5,102 nt of DNA from Ignavibacteriota bacterium (GTDB lineage: Bacteria; Bacteroidota; Ignavibacteria; Tepidaquicellales; Tepidaquicellaceae): the NCBI GenBank assembly GCA_003135995.1, contig PNBM01000253.1:549-5650 (forward strand), given 5' to 3'. How positions within the stretch are numbered: the stretch's first letter is position 1; every line of letters starts with the position of its first letter. Below, piece after piece: positions 1 through 5,102 of the stretch. A program made the position numbers and the translations under genes. The notes under the pieces were generated by a model that was not told the DNA's origin, did not search any database, and worked only from the letters and a program-made list of their open reading frames with translations.

Positions 1-2783
1 CCGGAGAAATTTCGCCATATATTCCTTTGGATAATCACATGTTTATGAATACAAAAACGGTTTATTTGTATTCTCCGAACGGAATCAAATCGGTCGGACC
101 AAACTTTATTCCTTTCCCAAATTCAAATACACAAAGTGAGGTTGAATCGTATGCGAATCCAAACGTGCCGGGTAAGTTATTCGTTCTCTGGAATTCATAC
201 GGTGGAACATTTTGGGGAACAGGTTTTGCACTAACAACCAATACAGGTGTCAATTGGACAGGTAATTATACATTACCCGTTATTCCGGTTAATGGCGGTG
301 ACCCATCTGTTGTTATAAACAGCAGTGGCAAGTTATTTGTTAATGCATTAAACTCCGCTTATAATGGAGTTGTAAATACAACAAGTACAGATAATGGAGT
401 AACCTGGACTCCTTACGTAACTGTAGCTACTTCATCATCTGAAGATAAGAATCATGTAACTATTGATGATAAATCTACGAGTCCTTATTATAATTATGTT
501 TATAACTCATGGACTGATTTTTCGGGTTCAACATATCCCGCAAAATTCGCACGTTCAACTGATGGGGGAGTAACATTTCAGGCACCGATTCAGATAACCG
601 GTCCCATTTCAGGATATTATTCGCAGGGAGTTAATCTGCATACCGGTCCAAACGGTGAGGTTTATTTCATTTGTGCCGAACCAACAACATCTTCACCCTA
701 TACTGAACATTACATAGCTTTTGCAAAATCAACAAATGGTGGTACATCCTTTACTTTAAATGAAACGGCTATTACAGTAAACGGAATTCGTGGTTCGTTA
801 AAATCATCTGCTATACGTGTAAACAGTTTTCCATGGATGGCTGTAGATAAAACAGGTGGATTATATAATGGTAATATTTATATTGTCTGGGCTCAAAAAA
901 ATCTTGCTCCTGCCGGTACAGACCCGGACATTTGTTTTTGTAAATCAACAAATGGAGGATCGTCATTTACTACGCCTGTTCGAGTAAATCAGGACCCGAT
1001 GAATAATGGCAGAGACCAATATTTCGGAAATATTTGTGTAGATGCAAGCGGTGGAATTAACATTGATTATTATGATAGCAGAAATCCAACCACAAATGAT
1101 TCAGTCGAAGTATACTTATCCAGGTCAATTGACGGCGGTAATACATTTACAGATACTAAAATATCCGACCATAGGTTTAAACCTGCTCCAATTAGTGGTT
1201 TAGCCGGCGGCTATCAAGGTGATTATATCGGAATTGCATATTCAAATAATGCAGTTTATCCTTTCTGGGCTGATAATTCTTCAGGAATTTATCAGGTCTG
1301 GACAGCTAAAATCGATTTAGGTCCTTCAATTGCTCATACACCGCTCACAAATACTGAACAAACTACAGGAACAAGAGCAGTGACCTGCACCATAACTCCT
1401 GCAGGTTCGGGAATCAATCCGAGTTTAACAAGATTGTATTATAGGCTTGAACCTACAACAACATGGACATTGGTTCAATTAACAAATTCAAGTGGAACTA
1501 ACTGGGCAGGAAATATCACGATGGGTGGAGCCGGAACATATGATTATTATTTAACAACGACAGATTCAATGAGCAGAGTAGCTACCGCTCCTGCTGGTGC
1601 ACCTGCAGCATATTATATGTTTACTGCATCTGCTGATACAGTAAAACCGGTTATTGTTACTACGCCTCTTCCAAATACTCCTAAAACTTCATGGCCTGCA
1701 ACTGTTACAGCAACAGTTACAGATAACATTGGTGTTGACTCAGCCTGGGTGAGATGGTATATTAATAACCCGACAACAGTAAAAAGATTTAAATTAACTA
1801 ATACAAGCGGAAGCACTTATGCGGCTGCGTTTAATTCAGTAATGGCTGACGTAAATCCGGGCGACAGTATATTTTATCGTATTATTGCTCAGGATATTTC
1901 AAGCAATCACAACAGAGATTCTACAGCACTTTATAAATTCAAAATAATAAATCAGGTTACGGCGTGTATCGGATCCGGTACAACAGCATCCGACTATCCT
2001 TTCGGTACCTATTGGGAAGACGGAAGAACTCAATTGCTTTATCTATCTTCAGAAATAGTAGCTGCGGGTGGTGCCTCAGGATTTATTCAATCAATTGGAT
2101 TTAATGTACAATCAGTTGGCGGACCTGCGATGAGTGGATTTAACATCAGAATGCAGAATACTTCAGTTTCAACTATTTCTGCCTGGACTAGCTCAAACTG
2201 GACAACTTGTTATTCCGGTACTTATACAGTTGCTGCAACAGGATGGCAATATATTACATTAACAACACCATTCTATTGGACAAGTGGTCAAAACTTGTTA
2301 ATGGAAATTTGTTATAATAATAATTCATGGACAGCATATTCACCTGTGAACGCATCTACTGCAACAGGTCTTATGATTGGATATGAAATGGATCTGCCCT
2401 CCGGTGATGGTTGCACAGAACCAACATGGACAGCGTCAGCCTTAGCATACAGGGATAATATCTGTATGCTTATGAATCCGGGTCCTAATGCAATCGGAAA
2501 TAGTAACATGGGAATTCCGAACACATTCAAATTATCACAAAACTATCCGAATCCGTTTAACCCGACAACGAAGATAGAATACGCTTTGCCGAAAAACGGT
2601 TTGGTATCGTTAAAGATATATGATGTGCTTGGCAGAGAAGTAAGAAATCTTGTAAATGAAACAAAAGTGGCTGGTTATTATTCAGTCGATTTCAATGCTT
2701 CAGATTTATCGAGTGGTGTTTATTTCTATAAACTCGAAGCAAATGGATTCTCAGATATTAAGAAAATGATGTTGATTAAGTAA
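1..2783 (+). CDS. Secreted Asp-box beta-propeller protein with type IX sorting domain (5' partial)
   Basis: This is a large exported protein, probably released or surface-anchored by the type IX secretion system. Its substrate is unknown. The frame is open to the window edge and no signal peptide is visible, so the real start lies upstream; the in-frame TTG at 27 and ATG at 39 are unlikely starts. Residues below are numbered from the TTG at 27. Six Asp-box-like motifs (S/T-x-D/N-x-G-x-x-W/F) start near residues 70, 120, 177, 235, 307 and 367, implying a sialidase/BNR-type beta-propeller to about 430. Two tandem Ig-like modules follow (about 437-537 and 541-642), sharing a TPLxNT start and an LTN(S/T)SG motif. 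A beta-rich module of about 646-818 contains several Cys, a kind I recall from many Bacteroidota exported proteins. Residues 832-918 form the sorting domain, with NYPNPFNPTT, a YDVLGREV strand, GVYFYKL and a C-terminal KKMMLIK. The sialidase arginine triad cannot be assigned, so enzymatic activity is unproven. It may instead bind glycans or proteins. Confidence 0.9.
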   Translation, partial: GEISPYIPLDNHMFMNTKTVYLYSPNGIKSVGPNFIPFPNSNTQSEVESYANPNVPGKLFVLWNSYGGTFWGTGFALTTNTGVNWTGNYTLPVIPVNGGDPSVVINSSGKLFVNALNSAYNGVVNTTSTDNGVTWTPYVTVATSSSEDKNHVTIDDKSTSPYYNYVYNSWTDFSGSTYPAKFARSTDGGVTFQAPIQITGPISGYYSQGVNLHTGPNGEVYFICAEPTTSSPYTEHYIAFAKSTNGGTSFTLNETAITVNGIRGSLKSSAIRVNSFPWMAVDKTGGLYNGNIYIVWAQKNLAPAGTDPDICFCKSTNGGSSFTTPVRVNQDPMNNGRDQYFGNICVDASGGINIDYYDSRNPTTNDSVEVYLSRSIDGGNTFTDTKISDHRFKPAPISGLAGGYQGDYIGIAYSNNAVYPFWADNSSGIYQVWTAKIDLGPSIAHTPLTNTEQTTGTRAVTCTITPAGSGINPSLTRLYYRLEPTTTWTLVQLTNSSGTNWAGNITMGGAGTYDYYLTTTDSMSRVATAPAGAPAAYYMFTASADTVKPVIVTTPLPNTPKTSWPATVTATVTDNIGVDSAWVRWYINNPTTVKRFKLTNTSGSTYAAAFNSVMADVNPGDSIFYRIIAQDISSNHNRDSTALYKFKIINQVTACIGSGTTASDYPFGTYWEDGRTQLLYLSSEIVAAGGASGFIQSIGFNVQSVGGPAMSGFNIRMQNTSVSTISAWTSSNWTTCYSGTYTVAATGWQYITLTTPFYWTSGQNLLMEICYNNNSWTAYSPVNASTATGLMIGYEMDLPSGDGCTEPTWTASALAYRDNICMLMNPGPNAIGNSNMGIPNTFKLSQNYPNPFNPTTKIEYALPKNGLVSLKIYDVLGREVRNLVNETKVAGYYSVDFNASDLSSGVYFYKLEANGFSDIKKMMLIK

Positions 2784-2788
2784 TCACT

Positions 2789-2820
2789 GATTATTTTGAT
2801 TACTCTGATTACGCTGATTT
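2789..2820. repeat. 9-bp tandem repeat, GATTACNCT type
   Basis: Three adjacent 9-base units (GATTATTTT, GATTACTCT, GATTACGCT) and a partial fourth (GATTT) begin six bases after the stop codon of the propeller gene. Units two and three differ at one position. It is a short imperfect minisatellite with no evident coding role. It lies between the stop codon and the terminator hairpin, so it would be in the mRNA 3' end. Similar GATTACNCT strings seem familiar from intergenic DNA of related genomes, but that is recollection and not tested here. Confidence 0.7.
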
Positions 2821-2829
2821 GTATTTAAC

Positions 2830-2865
2830 CGGTTCCAAAGTTCAGGCTTTAGGACCGATTTTTTT
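2830..2865 (+). terminator. Rho-independent terminator after the propeller gene
   Basis: The arms 2830-2840 (CGGTTCCAAAG) and 2847-2857 (CTTTAGGACCG) pair over 11 positions with one G-T wobble and one C-A mismatch. The loop is the six bases TTCAGG. The hairpin is followed by A and then seven T residues (2859-2865), which is the classic intrinsic terminator layout. It lies 47 bases after the stop codon of the propeller gene and separates that gene from rplU, so rplU should have its own promoter downstream. Confidence 0.8.
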
Positions 2866-2866
2866 A

Positions 2867-2884
2867 TATAATAAGATACATTTG
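2867..2884 (+). promoter_or_regulatory. Candidate promoter element(s) for rplU-rpmA
   Basis: Two possible -10 region matches lie just after the terminator: TATAAT at 2867-2872 and TACATTTG at 2877-2884. The second fits the TAnnTTTG form of the Bacteroidota primary sigma factor -7 element. Neither has a good partner at the expected upstream distance: no TTTG or TTGACA is seen, and that stretch is the terminator stem. A start here would give rplU an AT-rich 5' leader of roughly 130 bases. The region is so AT-rich that chance matches are likely, so this is only a pointer. Confidence 0.25.
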
Positions 2885-3023
2885 TATAAATTAAATATTA
2901 TTTATTCTGATTTGAGTAAAATTATTTATTATTACAGGGGTTTAAATTGGATTATAAATGGATTTGAATATTTTAAAGCAAATTATTATATTAATTGTTT
3001 ACCAAAATTAATTTAGAATAAAA

Positions 3024-3332
3024 ATGTTCGCAATAGTAGATATAAAAGGAGTCCAATATAAAGTTCAGGAAAATCAGAAGTTGTATGTTCCTAAATTAGC
3101 TGAAGAGAAGGGTAAAAAAGTTGAATTCGATAACGTTTTAGTATATTCTCCGGATGATACATCTTTTGAAATTGGTTCACCGGTATTGAAACATAAAATT
3201 GAGGCTACTGTATTGGAACAGGTGAAAGATGATAAAGTTATAGTTTTCAAGAAGAAGAAAAGAAAAGGTTATAAGGTGAAAAAGGGACACAGACAGCAAT
3301 TTACAAAAATATCTATCGATAAGATTTCCTGA
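3024..3332 (+). CDS. rplU: 50S ribosomal protein L21
   Basis: L21 is a large-subunit protein that binds 23S rRNA and contacts L20 during early 50S assembly in the cytoplasm. The product is 102 residues, against about 103 in E. coli, so it is complete. It opens MFAIVDIKGVQYKV, the usual L21 start. Near residues 71-95 it has the basic family signature VIVFKKKKRKGYKVKKGHRQ, followed by QFTKI. The ATG at 3024 is chosen because the conserved N-terminus begins there. The bases before it (TTTAGAATAAAA) hold no Shine-Dalgarno motif, as is common in Bacteroidota. rpmA follows after 44 bases on the same strand with no terminator between, the standard rplU-rpmA operon. An upstream terminator at 2830-2865 insulates the pair from the propeller gene. 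Confidence 0.98.
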   Translation: MFAIVDIKGVQYKVQENQKLYVPKLAEEKGKKVEFDNVLVYSPDDTSFEIGSPVLKHKIEATVLEQVKDDKVIVFKKKKRKGYKVKKGHRQQFTKISIDKIS

Positions 3333-3376
3333 AAATTTTTAAATAAAGATTTATAATTATATTTTAACTAAAAGTT

Positions 3377-3643
3377 ATGGCACATAAAAAAGGTCTTGGA
3401 AGTTCAAAAAACGGTCGCGATTCTCAGTCGCAAAGACTCGGGGTTAAAAGATTTGGCGGAGAATTAGTAAAAGCAGGCAACATACTCGTCAGGCAAAGAG
3501 GTACAAAATTTATTCTCGGTAAAAACGTAGGTCTGGGAAGAGATTTTACTATTTTTTCTTTGATAGACGGAAAAGTGAAATTTACGGATAAAGCCGGAAG
3601 GAAAATTTTGAATGTAGTTCCGCTCGAGACGGAGCAAGTTTAA
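3377..3643 (+). CDS. rpmA: 50S ribosomal protein L27
   Basis: L27 is a large-subunit protein whose N-terminal tail reaches the peptidyl-transferase centre and helps stabilise tRNA there. The product is 88 residues, a normal full length. It starts [16 protein letters not shown], the conserved N-terminus directly after Met-Ala. It therefore lacks the cleaved N-terminal extension typical of Firmicutes L27. The signature GNILVRQRG lies at residues 34-42, followed by [19 protein letters not shown]. The ATG at 3377 is preceded by TTTTAACTAAAAGTT, with no Shine-Dalgarno motif. It is the second and last gene of the rplU-rpmA operon and is followed 22 bases later by a strong terminator. Confidence 0.98.
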   Translation: MAHKKGLGSSKNGRDSQSQRLGVKRFGGELVKAGNILVRQRGTKFILGKNVGLGRDFTIFSLIDGKVKFTDKAGRKILNVVPLETEQV

Positions 3644-3665
3644 GTTATATTAGTTTTAAAGATTT

Positions 3666-3699
3666 AAAGCCGCAAAATGTTTTTTGCGGCTTTTTTTTT
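3666..3699 (+). terminator. Strong rho-independent terminator after rpmA
   Basis: A perfect 12-bp stem pairs 3666-3677 (AAAGCCGCAAAA) with 3682-3693 (TTTTGCGGCTTT), around a four-base TGTT loop. The T tract runs nine bases, 3691-3699, three of them inside the stem. It ends the rplU-rpmA operon. Confidence 0.95.
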
Positions 3700-3713
3700 G
3701 TGCGATTCTGTAA

Positions 3714-3748
3714 TGGGCTAAAGCCCAAATATATGGAATTTATTCCAT
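3714..3748. repeat. Paired palindromes, GGGCTAAAGCCC plus ATGGAAT-TT-ATTCCAT
   Basis: Two perfect inverted repeats stand five bases apart. The first is TGGGCT-AA-AGCCCA (3714-3727), with 6-bp arms. The second is ATGGAAT (3733-3739), TT, ATTCCAT (3742-3748), with 7-bp arms. GGGCTAAAGCCC followed by a Met-like ATTCCAT string resembles intergenic palindromic repeats I recall from Bacteroidota and Ignavibacteria genomes, so a dispersed-repeat origin is likely but inferred. The loops are too short to form ideal RNA hairpins; the innermost pairs would open. Confidence 0.6.
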
Positions 3749-3756
3749 GAGTTAAT

Positions 3757-3875
3757 GAGGCTGTGTGACAACTAAGTTTTTCTGCTTTGTCATTCCCGCG
3801 AAAGCGGGAATCCAGACGAAATACAAGGTTTTTGTTTTTCATTTTTAAGTAAATAATCAATTATCAAACTGTCTC
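3757..3875. mobile_element. Possible 119-bp MITE-like element with TAAT target duplication
   Basis: The left end GAGGCTGTGTGACAACT (3757-3773) matches the reverse complement of the right end AATTATCAAACTGTCTC (3859-3875) at 12 of 17 positions. TAAT directly abuts both outer edges (3753-3756 and 3876-3879), as expected for a 4-base target-site duplication. GAGGCTGT-type ends are familiar from transposase families such as IS5-like and IS1182-like elements, but assignment is a guess. No transposase is encoded, so it would be non-autonomous or a decayed remnant. The GAAA-loop palindrome at 3792-3811 lies inside. The terminal match is imperfect and TAAT is common in AT-rich DNA, so chance is not excluded. 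Confidence 0.35.
3792..3811. repeat. Dispersed-type palindrome, ATTCCCGC-GAAA-GCGGGAAT
   Basis: Perfect 8-bp arms ATTCCCGC (3792-3799) and GCGGGAAT (3804-3811) enclose GAAA, a GNRA-type tetraloop if transcribed. The wider context GTCATTCCCGCG...GGAATCCAGA is a well-known intergenic repeat core in many bacteria. It matches the ATTCCC-N8-GGGAAT form of the neisserial dRS3 repeat. Read on the minus strand it gives the spurious peptide SRFRGND that is often mis-annotated as protein. Confidence 0.85.
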
Positions 3876-3913
3876 TAATGTTCGTGGCAAATGAGCAAGA
3901 ACAAAAACAAATT

Positions 3914-3940
3914 CTCTTTCCCATTTGGGTTTGGAAAGAG
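3914..3940. repeat. Inverted repeat CTCTTTCC / GGAAAGAG
   Basis: Perfect 8-bp arms lie at 3914-3921 and 3933-3940 with an 11-base spacer. The spacer region also allows a competing small stem, CCCA-TT-TGGG (3920-3929). No T tract follows on either strand, so it is not a typical intrinsic terminator. Its role is unknown; it could be a repeat fragment or an mdh 3'-end structure. Confidence 0.5.
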
Positions 3941-3966
3941 GATAGAAGAGCAATACCTCACCCCTG

Positions 3967-3989
3967 CCCCTCTCCTGAGAAGAGAGGGG
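3967..3989. repeat. CCCCTCTC / GAGAGGGG palindromic repeat
   Basis: Perfect 8-bp arms CCCCTCTC (3967-3974) and GAGAGGGG (3982-3989) surround the seven-base loop CTGAGAA. The preceding CCTCACCCCTG extends it to the widespread 'CTCACCCC-TGCCCCTCTCC' intergenic repeat seen in many bacterial genomes, which translates to the LTPAPLLRREG-like peptide found here. It is C/G-rich against an AT-rich background. It lies 35 bases beyond the mdh stop codon, so the hairpin could also protect or end the mdh transcript, but there is no T tract on that strand. Confidence 0.7.
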
Positions 3990-4024
3990 GCGGTTATAAA
4001 AATCGAAAATGTCTGTAAATTTTT

Positions 4025-4945
4025 TTACTGCAATTTTTGTATCATCGATCTGACGTCGTCTGCAGATTTATCGAAAGCTTTTTGTTCTTCAGGTGTTAAT
4101 TTTATAGGAATAATTTCTTCCATACCCTGTATACCGATTTTTATAGGTACTCCGAGACAAATATCACTATGTCCGAATTCACCCTGCAAGTACACACAGC
4201 ATGACATTATACGATGCCTGTTATTTACAATCGCATCTACCATCTGAGTTATGGAAGCCGCAGGTGCGAAATAGGCGCTTCCGTTTCCCAATAATTTCAC
4301 AATCTCCGCTCCGCCGTTTCTTGTCCTTTCCATCAGGGCATCTATTCTATGTTTAGGAAGCAAATCTGTTATAGGAATACCTGCTACAGTTGAATATCTT
4401 ATCAACGGAACCATTGAATCACCGTGACCACCAAGTACTATTGCATTTATGTTTTCGATAGAAACGTTTAGTTCCATACAAATAAATGCTTTCAGCCTTG
4501 CTGTATCAAGAACGCCGGACATTCCGATTACCCTGTTCCTCGGGAAATGACTATTGACGAACGAAGCATAGGTCATTGCATCCAGCGGATTGGTGACAAC
4601 GATTATGATACAGTTAGGAGAATATTTTACGATTTCTTTAGTGGAATTTATTACGATTTCAGCGTTAACGGAAATCAGGTCATCTCTCGACATACCGGGT
4701 TTCCTCGGTATACCTGCAGTTATAACTGCTATATCAGAGTTGGATGTAATTTCGTAAGTGTTTGTTCCGTAAATTTTTGTGTCGGAATATTGAATTGCTG
4801 CCGACTGATAAATATCGAGCGATTTTCCCTGTGGTACTCCTTCGACTATATCGATAAGGATTACATCATTTGCTAAGGCTCTGTCTACAACCATCCGGGC
4901 TGCTGTCGCCCCGACATTACCCGCACCAACAATAGTGATTTTCAT
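4025..4945 (-). CDS. mdh: NAD-dependent malate dehydrogenase (LDH-like type)
   Basis: It interconverts malate and oxaloacetate with NAD in the cytoplasm, as part of the TCA cycle in either direction. The product is 306 residues, close to the usual 305-315 for the LDH-like MDH group found in Chlorobi and Bacteroidota. The NAD-binding Rossmann motif GAGNVG is at residues 7-12, and Asp32 after the second strand favours NAD over NADP. The mobile-loop sequence AGIPRKPGMSR gives substrate-binding Arg81 and Arg87; Arg at the first position marks malate over lactate specificity. Asn119 (VVTNPLD), Arg150 (DTAR), and the catalytic pair His174 (GGHGDSMVP) with Asp147 are all present, so the enzyme looks active. 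The start is the ATG whose conserved MKITIVGAGNVG begins at residue 1, preceded by an A-rich stretch without a Shine-Dalgarno motif. The gene converges on rpmA and lies 52 bases downstream of an anti-sigma-like ATPase gene, with which it might be co-transcribed. Confidence 0.97.
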   Translation of the reverse strand: MKITIVGAGNVGATAARMVVDRALANDVILIDIVEGVPQGKSLDIYQSAAIQYSDTKIYGTNTYEITSNSDIAVITAGIPRKPGMSRDDLISVNAEIVINSTKEIVKYSPNCIIIVVTNPLDAMTYASFVNSHFPRNRVIGMSGVLDTARLKAFICMELNVSIENINAIVLGGHGDSMVPLIRYSTVAGIPITDLLPKHRIDALMERTRNGGAEIVKLLGNGSAYFAPAASITQMVDAIVNNRHRIMSCCVYLQGEFGHSDICLGVPIKIGIQGMEEIIPIKLTPEEQKAFDKSADDVRSMIQKLQ

Positions 4946-4947
4946 AG

Positions 4948-4971
4948 TTTTTTATTTTTTATTTTTTATTT
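4948..4971. repeat. TTTTTTA heptamer repeat in the mdh 5' region
   Basis: Three perfect TTTTTTA units (4948-4968) and a partial TTT sit immediately upstream of the mdh start. On the mdh strand they read as an A-rich leader of TAAAAAA units ending two bases before the ATG. A-rich leaders can favour translation initiation in Bacteroidota, which lack strong Shine-Dalgarno use, so a role in mdh expression is plausible. Homopolymer-rich units can also slip in length. No convincing promoter (TAnnTTTG with TTTG) was found in the 52-base gap. Confidence 0.7.
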
Positions 4972-4997
4972 AATAAATAATATTTAAAGAAGAATAA

Positions 4998-5102
4998 CTA
5001 AACTCTAAAAACTGTTAAACTGAATTCCGTGCCCTCCTCGCCCGGATAACATTCGAATTTATCTACAAGGGATTTCATAATAAACAAACCCCTGCCGTGT
5101 TT
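4998..5102 (-). CDS. C-terminus of RsbW-like anti-sigma factor / GHKL ATPase (partial)
   Basis: Only the last 34 codons and a TAG stop are in the window; the rest lies beyond the right edge. The translated end reads KHGRGLFIMKSLVDKFECYP followed by a GEEGTEFSLTVFRV tail. GRGLFIMKSLVD matches the G2-box region (GxGL, then an I/MxxLMD-like helix) of the small HATPase_c domain of RsbW/SpoIIAB-type serine kinases, and GTE followed by a hydrophobic strand is their usual ending. Such proteins bind and phosphorylate anti-sigma antagonists and control alternative sigma factors or other partner-switching outputs. The fragment cannot show whether this is a stand-alone RsbW or the end of a larger regulator. 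It is the gene immediately upstream of mdh on the minus strand. Confidence 0.8.
   Translation of the reverse strand, partial: KHGRGLFIMKSLVDKFECYPGEEGTEFSLTVFRV

Larger units (their letters stand above)
3700..4024. other. Gene-free, repeat-rich convergent intergenic region
   Basis: No believable gene lies here. Open frames exist on both strands, but their peptides look like translated repeats, such as SRFRGND on the minus strand and YLTPAPLLRREG on the plus strand. The stretch instead contains at least five inverted repeats within about 280 bases (3714-3727, 3733-3748, 3792-3811, 3914-3940, 3967-3989) and one possible mobile-element footprint (3757-3875). It sits between the 3' ends of rpmA and mdh, a place where repeat insertion would harm neither promoter. 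I see no obvious T-tract terminator for mdh on the minus strand. The hairpins near 3967-3989 or 3914-3940 may serve that role. Confidence 0.75.

Noticed and set aside
27..41. TTG (27) or ATG (39) as the real start of the propeller protein
   Set aside because: The frame stays open to the window edge, and neither start gives the Sec signal peptide that a type IX substrate needs.
62..253. Minus-strand frame inside the propeller gene, and similar ones at 1613-1816 and 2312-2530
   Set aside because: They are shadows antisense to a long frame with clear domain motifs.
2958..3011. Short upstream frame (17 codons, MDLNILKQ start) ending 12 bases before rplU
   Set aside because: There is no conserved feature or start signal. 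Short frames like this are common by chance in AT-rich sequence.
2819..3016. Open frame of 65 codons between the terminator and rplU
   Set aside because: It starts at a TTG inside the 9-bp repeat, runs through the terminator hairpin, and encodes an Ile/Tyr/Asn-rich peptide expected from AT-rich non-coding DNA.
3645..3860. Minus-strand frame of 71 codons after rpmA
   Set aside because: It is antisense across the rpmA terminator, and its SRFRGND string is the known translation of the ATTCCCGC palindrome.
3700..4020. CRISPR array or tRNA in the repeat-rich gap
   Set aside because: The palindromes differ from each other and are not evenly spaced identical repeats, and no tRNA cloverleaf or T-loop signature was found.
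3891..4247. Plus-strand frame of 118 codons
   Set aside because: It begins in the repeat region (YLTPAPLLRREG is translated CCCCTCTC repeat) and then runs antisense inside mdh, which has full family motifs on the other strand.
4547..4876. Plus-strand frame of 109 codons
   Set aside because: It lies wholly antisense to the conserved N-terminal half of mdh, and the peptide resembles no known family.

Overview
The window looks like chromosomal DNA from an Ignavibacteria-type member of the Bacteroidota/Chlorobiota group. The evidence is an AT-rich composition, a type IX secretion C-terminal signal of the 'LSQNYPNPFNPTT' kind that is very common in Ignavibacteria, start codons with no recognisable Shine-Dalgarno sequence, and an LDH-like malate dehydrogenase. 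The phylum is inferred from sequence style, not from a database match.

Layout. (1) Positions 1-2783 (+) hold most of a large secreted protein whose N-terminus lies before the window. It has an Asp-box beta-propeller, two tandem Ig-like modules, a beta-rich module and a type IX sorting domain. (2) Positions 2784-3023 hold a short 9-bp tandem repeat, a good intrinsic terminator and an AT-rich leader. (3) Positions 3024-3643 (+) hold rplU and rpmA (ribosomal proteins L21 and L27), closed by a very strong terminator. (4) Positions 3700-4020 hold no believable gene. They carry a cluster of palindromes and a possible 119-bp MITE-like element, lying between the convergent rpmA and mdh. (5) Positions 4025-4945 (-) hold mdh. 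(6) Positions 4998-5102 (-) hold the last 34 codons of an RsbW-like anti-sigma factor/histidine-kinase-type ATPase, upstream of mdh on the same strand.

The genes do not form one system. They are an exported surface or extracellular protein, a ribosomal protein operon, a TCA-cycle enzyme and the tail of a regulatory ATPase. I found no convincing new multi-gene system. The most unusual part is the repeat-rich convergent intergenic region, especially the imperfect terminal inverted repeats flanked by TAAT that enclose a perfect GAAA-loop hairpin.
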